Positions 1 through 4,928 are shown, counted from the stretch's first letter. The stretch: DNA of 6,939 nt from Actinomycetota bacterium (GCA_018268735.1 JAFDWA010000081.1:1-6939); one strand, 5' to 3'. Program-made: numbers and translations. The notes: generated from the letters alone by a model not told the origin.

Positions 1-1
1 T

Positions 2-127
2 GGCTCCATCCTCGCTTCCAAGGTCTGGAGCCTCCAACGAACCCAGGGCGGTTCACCGCGCTGGTCTGGCGCGGAAGCCTCCGACGTGACTCTCGCACTC
101 GTCCGCTTCGTCGCCGACCTGACATAG
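2..127 (+). CDS. Possible C-terminal end of an upstream gene (partial)
   Basis: An open frame enters from the left edge and ends at a TAG at 125-127, giving 41 residues that finish with the helix-like stretch ASDVTLALVRFVADLT. About three quarters of its codons end in G or C. That is better than the region just downstream but a little below the clear genes of the window. The other two plus-strand frames here give arginine-rich, implausible peptides or stop early. No domain can be recognised from so short a tail, and no function is proposed. The start lies outside the window. It could also be non-coding sequence that happens to be open. Confidence 0.42.
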   Translation, partial: GSILASKVWSLQRTQGGSPRWSGAEASDVTLALVRFVADLT

Positions 128-279
128 CTCTCGTTTCTACGCTGTCTGCGTGATCAAGGATGTCTTGCACACCGCAAGGCCTCAGCAGACCTACCCAAGT
201 AGGCCGTGGTTCCAAAACAGTCCTGCCAAGGGCACCACGTCGTTTGGGATTCCCACCATCGTCACCGCCGGACGAGCGG

Positions 280-326
280 GAACTTGTAGTCCTGCGCTCA
301 CAGAAGCGACGGGGAGCTACAAGTTC
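280..326. repeat. Hairpin repeat element, copy 1
   Basis: A 47-nt element is bounded by perfect 10-bp inverted arms, GAACTTGTAG (280-289) and CTACAAGTTC (317-326). Inside are TCC/GGA complementarity (290-292 with 313-315) and a small inner stem, CGCT (295-298) with AGCG (305-308), around a 6-nt loop. The first 21 bases are identical to copy 2, which starts exactly 60 bp later. There is no T-run after the hairpin, so a classic intrinsic terminator is unlikely. It could be a REP-like repeat (GTAG and CTAC flank an internal hairpin), a structured RNA element, or a set of protein-binding half-sites. Confidence 0.85.
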
Positions 327-339
327 ACCGCTGACCGTC

Positions 340-386
340 GAACTTGTAGTCCTGCGCTCATGCGAGCGACCGTGGGCTACAAGTTC
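340..386. repeat. Hairpin repeat element, copy 2
   Basis: This second 47-nt copy has the same perfect 10-bp arms (340-349 and 377-386) and an inner stem CGCTC (355-359) with GAGCG (364-368) closing a 4-nt ATGC loop. The loop and the 3' half of the interior differ from copy 1, yet an inner stem is kept in both, which suggests that structure rather than sequence is being conserved. The right arm of copy 1 (317-326) can also pair with the left arm of copy 2 (340-349) across a 13-nt loop, so alternative foldings are possible. The element ends 92 bp before the start of the antitoxin-like gene. Confidence 0.85.
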
Positions 387-448
387 GCTGCCTGATCAAC
401 TGCCGCCGGAATCGTCACCGCCTCGAAGCACAAGGGTCTGCGATCTCG

Positions 449-465
449 CCGGCAGACCGTGCCGG
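449..465. promoter_or_regulatory. Palindrome abutting the promoter of the toxin-antitoxin pair (candidate operator)
   Basis: CCGGCA (449-454) and TGCCGG (460-465) form a perfect 6-bp inverted repeat with a 5-nt spacer. It ends one base before the predicted -10 box TACGAT at 466-471. A dimeric repressor bound here would block RNA polymerase, which suits an autoregulated toxin-antitoxin operon. Binding is inferred; in GC-rich DNA such short palindromes also arise by chance. Confidence 0.4.
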
Positions 466-479
466 TACGATCCGCCCCA
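466..479 (+). promoter_or_regulatory. Predicted -10 box and leaderless start of the antitoxin-like gene
   Basis: TACGAT (466-471) matches the actinobacterial TANNNT -10 consensus and is followed by 7 nt before the ATG at 479. Transcription would start at or next to the A of the start codon, giving a leaderless mRNA. No purine-rich ribosome-binding site precedes the ATG. No good -35 hexamer is visible 17-18 nt upstream. This promoter supports the ATG at 479 over the internal ATG at 551. Confidence 0.55.
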
Positions 480-736
480 TGCCTTCGTCGCCCGTGCCGA
501 CGGACACCGACCCCGACGTGTTCCGTCGCCAGATCGCGGCGTGGCGTGCGATGACACCGATCGAGCGATTCGAGCTTGCCGATCGGTTGAGCGCTGAGGT
601 GATCGCACTCGCTGTCGCCGGGATCCGGTTCGAACAGCCAGAGGCGACACCCGCAGAGATCCGCTTCGAGCTCGCCCGGCGTCGCTTCGGACGAGCGCTC
701 GCCGAGGCTGCACGCGACACACCACCCGCTTCGTGA
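479..736 (+). CDS. Small helical protein, putative MenA1-like antitoxin of a nucleotidyltransferase toxin
   Basis: An 85-residue, charged, probably all-helical protein. Its core (residues 25-72) reads MTPIERFELADRLSAEVI, then AGIRFEQPEATPAEIRFELA, then RRRFG. This ERxxLA...AGIR.RxP..xxxEI...L.RR.xG pattern is typical of small proteins encoded just upstream of AbiEii-like nucleotidyltransferases in actinobacteria, such as the Rv0078B (MenA1) partner of Rv0078A (MenT1) in Mycobacterium tuberculosis. Its stop overlaps the toxin start by 4 nt (GTGA, 733-736), so the two are translationally coupled, with the antitoxin first. By analogy it would bind and silence the toxin in the cytoplasm. The first 24 residues are low in structure. 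No DNA-binding fold is evident, so self-repression would need the complex or another regulator. The pairing is strong; the antitoxin activity is inferred from context and pattern. Confidence 0.8.
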   Translation: MPSSPVPTDTDPDVFRRQIAAWRAMTPIERFELADRLSAEVIALAVAGIRFEQPEATPAEIRFELARRRFGRALAEAARDTPPAS

Positions 737-1320
737 GCAACACCAGCGGCGCTGTCACTCTCATCGCGCGGGTCGTCGCGATACTCGACGAGCTCGACAT
801 CCCCTACGCGCTCGGTGGTTCGCTCGCGAGCTCGTTCGTCGGCGAACCTCGCGCCACGGCGGACATCGATGTCGCGCTCATGGTCGACCCTCCGCTCGGG
901 GAGGTGCTCCTCGAGCGGGTCCGACCGGAGTTCTACGTCCCCGTCGACTCCGCCCGTGAGGCCATCCGAACCCACGACGCGTTCACCATCCTCCCCTCGG
1001 ATCAATCGCTCAAGGTCGACCTCTTCGTCCTCGGCGCCGGGCTGCTGGATCGTCGCCAGATCGAACGTCGGGTGCTCGTTCCGCTGCCGGGAACGCCATC
1101 CGGGGTGTGGGTGACTTCTGCCGAGGACCAGGTTCTGCGCAAGCTCGACTGGTACCGACGGGGTGGCTCGATGTCCGATCGCCAGTGGCGCGACGTGCTG
1201 GGGATCGTCCTGGTGCAGGGCGACGCTCTCGACCTCGGATACCTGCACGAGACGGCACGTCAGGCCGGCCTCGACGATCTGCTCGACCGGGCACTCAGGG
1301 ATGCAGGTCCGCCGCGCTGA
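733..1320 (+). CDS. MenT1-like / AbiEii-family nucleotidyltransferase, putative toxin
   Basis: A 195-residue protein of the DNA polymerase beta-like minimal nucleotidyltransferase fold. Visible signatures are GGS at 28-30, a PRATADID segment ending in the metal-binding pair D44 and D46, the third acidic strand LKVDLF with K94 and D96, and LRKLDWYRRGG with K137 followed by SDRQWRDVLGI (148-158), a stretch highly typical of this family. Length and gene order match M. tuberculosis MenT1 (Rv0078A) with MenA1. MenT toxins of that group modify the 3' end of tRNAs with pyrimidines and so stop translation; whether this protein does so is inferred. The GTG start at 733 overlaps the upstream stop as GTGA. 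All expected catalytic residues are present, so it looks intact. Alternatives are an AbiE-type phage-defence toxin or a housekeeping nucleotidyltransferase of unknown substrate. Confidence 0.85.
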   Translation: MSNTSGAVTLIARVVAILDELDIPYALGGSLASSFVGEPRATADIDVALMVDPPLGEVLLERVRPEFYVPVDSAREAIRTHDAFTILPSDQSLKVDLFVLGAGLLDRRQIERRVLVPLPGTPSGVWVTSAEDQVLRKLDWYRRGGSMSDRQWRDVLGIVLVQGDALDLGYLHETARQAGLDDLLDRALRDAGPPR

Positions 1321-1324
1321 GCAA

Positions 1325-1339
1325 CGGCCATGATGGCCG
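1325..1339. promoter_or_regulatory. 15-bp palindrome just before the LLM oxidoreductase start
   Basis: CGGCCAT (1325-1331), a central G, and ATGGCCG (1333-1339) form a perfect 7+1+7 palindrome lying in the 20-nt gap between the toxin-like stop and the ATG at 1341. It contains CATGAT (1329-1334), which is 6 nt from the ATG and could act as a non-consensus -10 box for a leaderless transcript. A regulator bound here would cover that box. Alternatively this gene is only read through from the toxin-antitoxin operon. Confidence 0.35.
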
Positions 1340-1340
1340 C

Positions 1341-2258
1341 ATGCGCATCGGACTCAACGGTTCAGGACTCATCGCCACCGGCGCCCCCGTCGGTCAGATC
1401 ACCGAGCACGCTGCCCAGGCCGAGGTCGATGGGTTCTCGTCGTACTGGCTCGCCCAGCTCGCCGTGCCGGACGCCCTCACCGCGATCGCGTCGATGGGTG
1501 ACGCCACCTCGACCATCGAGCTCGGCACCGCGGTGGTCCCCACCTGGCTGCGGCACCCGCTGATGCTGGCCGCCCAGGCCGTGACGGTGCAGCAGATCAT
1601 CGGTCCGCGCCTCGCGCTGGGGATCGGGCTGGCGCACAAGGTGTCGATCGAGACGTCGCTGCGCATCCCGTTCACAACTCCCGCCAAGCACATGGACGAG
1701 TACCTGTCGGTCCTCCTCCCGGCCATGACCGATGGCTCGGTGGACTTCACCGGCGACATCTGGTCGGGCTCCATCGAAGGAGGAGCCCCTGTCGGAGCAC
1801 CGCCGAGCGTGCTGCTTGCAGCGATGGGGCCCAAGATGCTCCGACTGGCGGGATCTCGATGTGACGGGTCGATCCTGTGGCTGTCGGGACCGAAGGTGAT
1901 CGCCGAGCGGATCAAGCCGGCGCTGGATCTCGCAGCCGCCGACGCCGGACGGCCGGCGCCGCGGATCGTCGCGTCGGTCCCGGTCTGCGTCACCGACGAC
2001 GCCGAGGGCGTCAAGGCGGTGGTGGGCACCTTCCTCGCCGGGTACAACGACCTGCCCTCCTACCGCGGCGTGATGGATGCCGAGGGAGCGAGCGGCCCGG
2101 CCGACGTGTCGGTGATCGGTGACGAGGCGGCAGTCCGAGCCGGCCTCGCTGCGTTCGCGGCGGCAGGGGCCACGGACTTCGCCCCGGTCGAAGTCGGGTT
2201 CACCGAGCGGGACCAGGCCGCCACCCGCGAGCTGCTGAAGGAGCTCGCTGCGGGCTGA
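1341..2258 (+). CDS. LLM-class F420-dependent oxidoreductase
   Basis: A 305-residue luciferase-like monooxygenase-fold (TIM barrel) protein, full length for the F420-dependent LLM oxidoreductases of actinobacteria. The start MRIGLNGSGL gives the first barrel strand. IELGTAVVPTWLRHPLMLAAQAVTVQQI (about 58-85) and RLALGIGLAHK (about 90-100) are the conserved core strands and the RLxLGIGxxH signature. VLLAAMGPKMLRLAGSRCDGSILWLSGP (about 154-181) is the family's cofactor-side segment. The closest kind is probably the MSMEG_4879-type subfamily. It would transfer hydride between coenzyme F420 and an unknown organic substrate in the cytoplasm. The ATG at 1341 gives the canonical family N-terminus; the frame stays open upstream into the toxin gene, but that extension is a shadow. 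It is 20 nt downstream of the toxin-like gene, with no functional link evident. The F420 rather than FMN assignment comes from sequence style, not from a residue test. Confidence 0.9.
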   Translation: MRIGLNGSGLIATGAPVGQITEHAAQAEVDGFSSYWLAQLAVPDALTAIASMGDATSTIELGTAVVPTWLRHPLMLAAQAVTVQQIIGPRLALGIGLAHKVSIETSLRIPFTTPAKHMDEYLSVLLPAMTDGSVDFTGDIWSGSIEGGAPVGAPPSVLLAAMGPKMLRLAGSRCDGSILWLSGPKVIAERIKPALDLAAADAGRPAPRIVASVPVCVTDDAEGVKAVVGTFLAGYNDLPSYRGVMDAEGASGPADVSVIGDEAAVRAGLAAFAAAGATDFAPVEVGFTERDQAATRELLKELAAG

Positions 2259-2371
2259 GGTCAGCCAGATGCTCCGATCGTGGCGGCGTCGGCGCTGGGG
2301 GTCCATCCGCTCGAGCGTCGCCCGCATCCGGTCGTGGTCTGACGGCGAGCGCGAGCGGGTAGGCCACCGAC

Positions 2372-2557
2372 ATGACCGACGACGCAACCGGCAGCAGCGA
2401 CCACCTCGAGCGCCATCCTCATGGCCATCAGGAGCCCGGCGACACCGACGTCCAGGCCGAGCGCCAGGAGGAGGGCGTCGAGGCGGAGATCGAGGAGGAG
2501 ATCGTCGAGGAGCACCGGCGCGAGCTCGCGAAGCAGGGTGACACCGCCGCTGAGTGA
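2372..2557 (+). CDS. Small acidic hydrophilic protein, unknown function
   Basis: A 61-residue protein that is not recognised. About nine in ten codons end in G or C, as in the confident neighbours, and this supports real coding. The N-terminal third is polar and His/Asp-rich (HLERHPHGHQEPGD). The middle is a continuous acidic helix-like stretch (roughly residues 29-54) with EEGVEAEIEEEIVEEHRREL. There is no signal peptide or membrane segment and no cysteine. The ATG at 2372 is preceded by GGTAGGCC and 6 nt, a poor match to the leaderless -10 pattern. It stands alone, 113 bp after the oxidoreductase and 81 bp before the SDR. A role as a small adaptor or binding protein is conceivable but unsupported. 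Confidence 0.6.
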   Translation: MTDDATGSSDHLERHPHGHQEPGDTDVQAERQEEGVEAEIEEEIVEEHRRELAKQGDTAAE

Positions 2558-2581
2558 TCATCGGAGCAGATCGCCGAACCA

Positions 2582-2599
2582 GCCGACGCTCCCGTCGGC
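2582..2599. other. GC-rich hairpin between the small acidic protein gene and the SDR
   Basis: GCCGACG (2582-2588) and CGTCGGC (2593-2599) form a perfect 7-bp stem with a CTCC loop, 25 nt after the stop of the small gene. No T-run follows, so it is not a textbook intrinsic terminator. GC-rich actinobacterial terminators often lack a T-run, so it may still end the upstream transcript. It may equally be a regulatory site for the SDR operon. Confidence 0.4.
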
Positions 2600-2617
2600 G
2601 CGGGTCCGTTGCTTCCC

Positions 2618-2642
2618 ACATGGGTACGGTCGGGACCCATGT
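2618..2642. promoter_or_regulatory. 25-bp interrupted palindrome over the SDR promoter and start codon (candidate operator)
   Basis: ACATGGGT (2618-2625) and ACCCATGT (2635-2642) are perfect 8-bp inverted arms separated by 9 nt. The spacer together with the last base of the left arm contains the predicted -10 box TACGGT (2625-2630). The right arm covers the start codon ATG (2639-2641). A dimeric repressor of TetR type would fit such a site and would block both transcription and a leaderless start. No regulator gene is seen next to it in this window, so the binding protein is unknown. Confidence 0.5.
2625..2639 (+). promoter_or_regulatory. Predicted -10 box and leaderless start of the SDR operon
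   Basis: TACGGT (2625-2630) fits TANNNT and lies 8 nt before the ATG at 2639. The context GGTACGGT...CCCATG closely resembles GGTACGAT...CCCATG before the antitoxin-like gene. No Shine-Dalgarno sequence is seen, and no convincing -35 hexamer. It supports the ATG at 2639 over the upstream in-frame TTG at 2609. Confidence 0.5.
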
Positions 2643-3526
2643 CGGAGCGATCACGTGACAACGGCCTCGATGGACGAAGGGTCCTCATCACCGGTGCAGC
2701 GCGGGGCATCGGCGCCGCACTCGCCCAGCGGCTGCACTCACGAGGCGCCCGTGTCGCTCTCGCCGGGCTCGAACCGGCGCTGCTGGAGGAGACAGCCACG
2801 GAGATCGATGCACCCTGGTGGGCCTGCGACGTGACCGACCGAGCCCAGGTCGACGTCGCGGTCGCTTCGGCCGTCGCCGCGCTCGGCGGGCTCGACGTGG
2901 TCGTCGCGAACGCCGGTGTTGCCGCGCAGCTGCCACTCGTCGGTGGCGATCCCGAGCTGATGGAGCGCACGATCGCTGTCAACGTCATGGGCACCTACAA
3001 CACGCTGCGGGCGGCCGGACCCCACATCGGCCACCCTCGGGGGTACGCGGTGGCGGTCTCGTCGCTCGCTGCGGCGGTCCACGTCCCGCTGCTCGGGGCC
3101 TACAGCGCGTCGAAGGCCGCTGTGGAAGCGCTCGGCAACACGCTGCGCCAAGAGCTGCGACCGACCGGCGCTCGCGTCGGCGTCGCCTACTTCGCCGAGC
3201 TCGACACCGACATGACGAGCCGTGGCTTCGGCACCGAGGCCGCTCAGGCGTTCTCCGGCGGCGGCAGCCTCACCGGGCTCACGCCGCTGCGCGTCGGCAT
3301 CGACGCGCTCGAGCGAGGGATCGAACGCCGGTCGAGGACCATCTCGGCGCCCTGGTACGTGACACCAGCGCTGCCGGCGCGCGCTGTCCTGCAGCGCGTC
3401 TTCGAGCTCGGCACCCGACACCGGGTCGCCGAGGTGATGGAGGTCGCTCGCGGCGAGGTCGTCGAGCTCACGACACCACAGCCCTCCGGCGCACCGGCGA
3501 CGTCCGCGCAGGGAGCGTCACGGTGA
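2639..3526 (+). CDS. Short-chain dehydrogenase/reductase (SDR) with extended C-terminus
   Basis: A 295-residue classical SDR with a Rossmann fold. The dinucleotide-binding TGAARGIG is at 18-25, CDV with D64 at the adenine site, NAG at 91-93, and catalytic N115 in NVMG. S142 and the YSASK motif (Y155, K159) complete the tetrad. The Asp usual for NAD-preferring enzymes at the end of strand 2 is replaced (ALAGLEP), so the cofactor preference is unclear. After the core, about 60 residues (WYVTPALPARAVLQRVFELGTRH...) extend past the usual 250. Such tails are common in actinobacterial SDRs acting on lipids or steroids, but the substrate here is unknown. The ATG at 2639 gives the right distance to the glycine motif and fits the promoter. 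Its stop overlaps the next gene by 4 nt (GTGA), so the two are co-expressed. Confidence 0.92.
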   Translation: MSERSRDNGLDGRRVLITGAARGIGAALAQRLHSRGARVALAGLEPALLEETATEIDAPWWACDVTDRAQVDVAVASAVAALGGLDVVVANAGVAAQLPLVGGDPELMERTIAVNVMGTYNTLRAAGPHIGHPRGYAVAVSSLAAAVHVPLLGAYSASKAAVEALGNTLRQELRPTGARVGVAYFAELDTDMTSRGFGTEAAQAFSGGGSLTGLTPLRVGIDALERGIERRSRTISAPWYVTPALPARAVLQRVFELGTRHRVAEVMEVARGEVVELTTPQPSGAPATSAQGASR

Positions 3527-4110
3527 CACCCGACGCGACCGAGGACCCACCTCGGCGTCGGAACACCCCTCGGATCGCTCCAGGTGGGTGGCGTGAGATC
3601 GGGATCCTCACGTCGACGGTCGCGTGGCTGTCCGGCCTCGTCGCCGGGACAGATCGGCCCAACCTGTTCGCGACGCTCGGACGCCATCGTCGCCTCGCGC
3701 ACGGCTGGCTGCACTTCGCCGGGACCCTCATGCCGGGCGGTCGACTCCCGCGACGTGAGACCGAGCTCGTCATCCTCCGCGTCGCACACCGGCGCGACTG
3801 CGACTACGAGCTCGACCACCACATCCACCTCGGGCGACGAGCCGGGGTGACCGCCAGAGACGTCGACGCCGTCACGTGGGACCGCGGGGCGCCGGGCGGT
3901 CCGGCGTGGTCCGACCGCGAGGCTGCGATCCTCGCTGTCGTCGACGACCTGATCGACACCCGTGACGTGGACGATGACACCTGGGCGACTGCGGCAGGGC
4001 TCCTCGACGAGCGCGAGCTGATCGAGCTGGTCGTGCTCGTCGGCCACTACGACATGCTCGCCACGACGATCACCACGTTGCGCATCCAGGCCGACCGCCG
4101 ACGGCGATGA
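3523..4110 (+). CDS. Carboxymuconolactone decarboxylase (CMD/AhpD)-like protein without the CxxC pair
   Basis: A 195-residue helical protein. The core LPRRETELVILRVAHRRDCDYELDHHIHLGRRAGVT (75-110) is the typical CMD-family helix pair, followed by WSDREAAILAVVDDLI (129-144) and ELIELVVLVGHYDMLATTITTL (165-186), also usual for the family. In AhpD-like members the active site is CxxCxxxH. Here C93 and H100 are present, but the second cysteine position is E96, so a disulfide-based peroxidase role is unlikely. The protein is closer to the broad CMD-like group of unknown function in actinobacteria. The GTG start at 3523 overlaps the SDR stop. The frame is open much further upstream, but that part is an arginine-rich shadow of the SDR. 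It probably works with the SDR, perhaps in a lactone, aromatic or lipid catabolic step; this is inference. Confidence 0.88.
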   Translation: MTPDATEDPPRRRNTPRIAPGGWREIGILTSTVAWLSGLVAGTDRPNLFATLGRHRRLAHGWLHFAGTLMPGGRLPRRETELVILRVAHRRDCDYELDHHIHLGRRAGVTARDVDAVTWDRGAPGGPAWSDREAAILAVVDDLIDTRDVDDDTWATAAGLLDERELIELVVLVGHYDMLATTITTLRIQADRRRR

Positions 4111-4129
4111 CAGCCCGGCGATGGAGACC

Positions 4130-4145
4130 CGGCGCGGATGCGCCG
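4130..4145. terminator. Hairpin between convergent genes, possible bidirectional terminator
   Basis: CGGCGC (4130-4135) and GCGCCG (4140-4145) form a perfect 6-bp stem with a GGAT tetraloop. It sits in the 69-bp gap between the stop of the CMD-like gene (4110) and that of the convergent protease gene (4180). The position is where a shared terminator is expected. There is no T-run on either strand, so function rests on location and on the stability of the stem. Confidence 0.4.
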
Positions 4146-4179
4146 ACAGCGCTCCGGCGAGCAGGTGCCGTCGTGGATC

Positions 4180-4893
4180 TCAGGAGCAGCCGCGCTGGGT
4201 GCGCAGTCCGTCGCCGATGACGTCGAGGGGGTAGGCGACCACGTCGCTGCTCGACGGGTCGCGGGCGACGACGAGGCCGACCGCCCGACCCTGGACGTCG
4301 AGGACGACACCACCGGACACTCCTGGCACGGCCTCCACGTCGACGATCAGCACGTCGCTGGAGCCGCCGTAGCCCTGGCGAGCCTCGATGGCCCGAACGT
4401 GGCCGGTGACCGCTCGGAAGCGACCGCCGGGGTAGCCCGCCACGACGACCTGCGCGCCGAGGAGGGGCCGAGGGCCGGTCGCAAGCGCTCGCGCCCCGCC
4501 GGCCGCCAGCTCGTCGCCGTCGAGGCGAGCGGCGTCCCTCCCGTCGACGGTTCCGAGCACGCCGACCGGGTCCTCGAGGCCCTCCACCGACACGTCGACC
4601 GAGCCAGCGACGACGTGCTGGTTGGTGAGCCCGATCGACCTGCCTCCCTCGTCGAGCACCGTCGCCGTCGCCTGGCGCTCGGACCCGCACCCACTCGAGT
4701 GCACCAGCAGCACCGAGCGCTGCAGCGACTCCTGCACCTCGGGTGCCACGACCCCGCGCTCGACGAGCGCGCCCCGGACGCTGGCGACCGGCCGACCCGG
4801 CAGGTCCTCGCCCGCGCGCCAACGCGACACTGCCCCGGCCGCGACCAGGCAGGCAGCAACCACGATCGCGGCCCCCAGCCGCCGCATCGACAC
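4180..4893 (-). CDS. Membrane-anchored or lipoprotein trypsin-like serine protease
   Basis: A 237-residue protein with an N-terminal MSMRR followed by a hydrophobic segment (6-22), so it is exported or anchored. VAAC at 12-15 also fits a lipobox, so C15 might be lipidated. The rest is a chymotrypsin/HtrA-like protease domain: LTNQHVV with H93, GRDAARLD with D120, and GVSGGVVLD with S193, a complete apparent catalytic triad. VAGYPGG (151-157) is typical of the fold. The usual GSGFxV strand before the histidine reads ATATVLDEGG here, and the oxyanion motif GxSGGP ends in V. C69 and C236 could form a disulfide, as in periplasmic MarP-like proteases. No PDZ domain is present. The GTG at 4893 is supported by a promoter-like arrangement; ATG at 4887 is the alternative start. 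It lies 66 bp downstream of the meaB stop in the same direction; the function is probably unrelated. Confidence 0.85.
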   Translation of the reverse strand: MSMRRLGAAIVVAACLVAAGAVSRWRAGEDLPGRPVASVRGALVERGVVAPEVQESLQRSVLLVHSSGCGSERQATATVLDEGGRSIGLTNQHVVAGSVDVSVEGLEDPVGVLGTVDGRDAARLDGDELAAGGARALATGPRPLLGAQVVVAGYPGGRFRAVTGHVRAIEARQGYGGSSDVLIVDVEAVPGVSGGVVLDVQGRAVGLVVARDPSSSDVVAYPLDVIGDGLRTQRGCS

Positions 4894-4928
4894 GATCCGA
4901 GGGAACCGCGTCCGGCGCAGGGACTCAA
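4894..4928 (-). promoter_or_regulatory. Possible promoter of the protease gene
   Basis: On the minus strand TTGAGT (4928-4923) is followed by a 17-nt spacer, TTCCCT (4905-4900), 6 nt, and the GTG start at 4893. The -35 box is good, the spacing ideal, the -10 box weak (second base T instead of A). The arrangement suggests a leaderless transcript. The -35 box lies inside the palindrome GGACT-CA-AGTCC (4921-4932), which could be a binding site. Confidence 0.35.

Larger units (their letters stand above)
128..448. other. Intergenic region without a convincing gene; holds the duplicated hairpin element
   Basis: About 350 bp separate the possible upstream gene from the toxin-antitoxin pair. The frames open here (for example a GTG-started 81-codon frame at 150-395) use many A/T-ending codons, roughly a third of them. 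That is unlike the confident genes nearby, and the longest run straight through the repeats. A TACGCT box at 138-143 sits 6 nt before that GTG and could serve as a -10 element for an untranslated RNA crossing both hairpins. This is inference only. Besides the two hairpin repeats described separately, nothing recognisable (tRNA, riboswitch, insertion sequence) is seen. Confidence 0.6.

Noticed and set aside
280..386. CRISPR array or intrinsic terminators as explanation of the hairpin repeats
   Set aside because: There are only two copies, 13 bp between elements, and the repeat unit itself varies inside, so it is not CRISPR. No T-run follows either hairpin, so classic terminators are unlikely.
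150..395. GTG-started 81-codon frame preceded by a TACGCT box 6 nt upstream
   Set aside because: About a third of its codons end in A or T, unlike the confident genes here. Its C-terminal half is simply the duplicated hairpin element read as protein, and the peptide resembles no family. The box may belong to an untranslated RNA instead.
160..597. 145-codon plus-strand frame through the repeats into the antitoxin-like gene
   Set aside because: The peptide is rich in Arg, Pro and Ser, and the frame overlaps the well-supported antitoxin-like gene in another frame: an out-of-frame shadow in GC-rich DNA.
415..1248. 277-codon minus-strand frame opposite the toxin-antitoxin pair
   Set aside because: It mirrors the codon structure of the plus-strand genes, with low-complexity Asp/Glu/Arg composition and no recognisable motif, while the plus strand has clear family motifs.
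1362..2654. 430-codon minus-strand frame opposite the LLM oxidoreductase
   Set aside because: The sequence is Arg-rich and antisense to a gene with unmistakable LLM-family motifs.
2818..3522. Upstream in-frame extension of the CMD-like gene overlapping the SDR
   Set aside because: This part is an arginine-rich out-of-frame reading of the SDR. The GTG at 3523 with GTGA overlap gives the proper family start.
4151..4162. Second small hairpin GCTC-CGGC-GAGC near the convergent gap
   Set aside because: A 4-bp stem is too short to stand out from chance in sequence this GC-rich.
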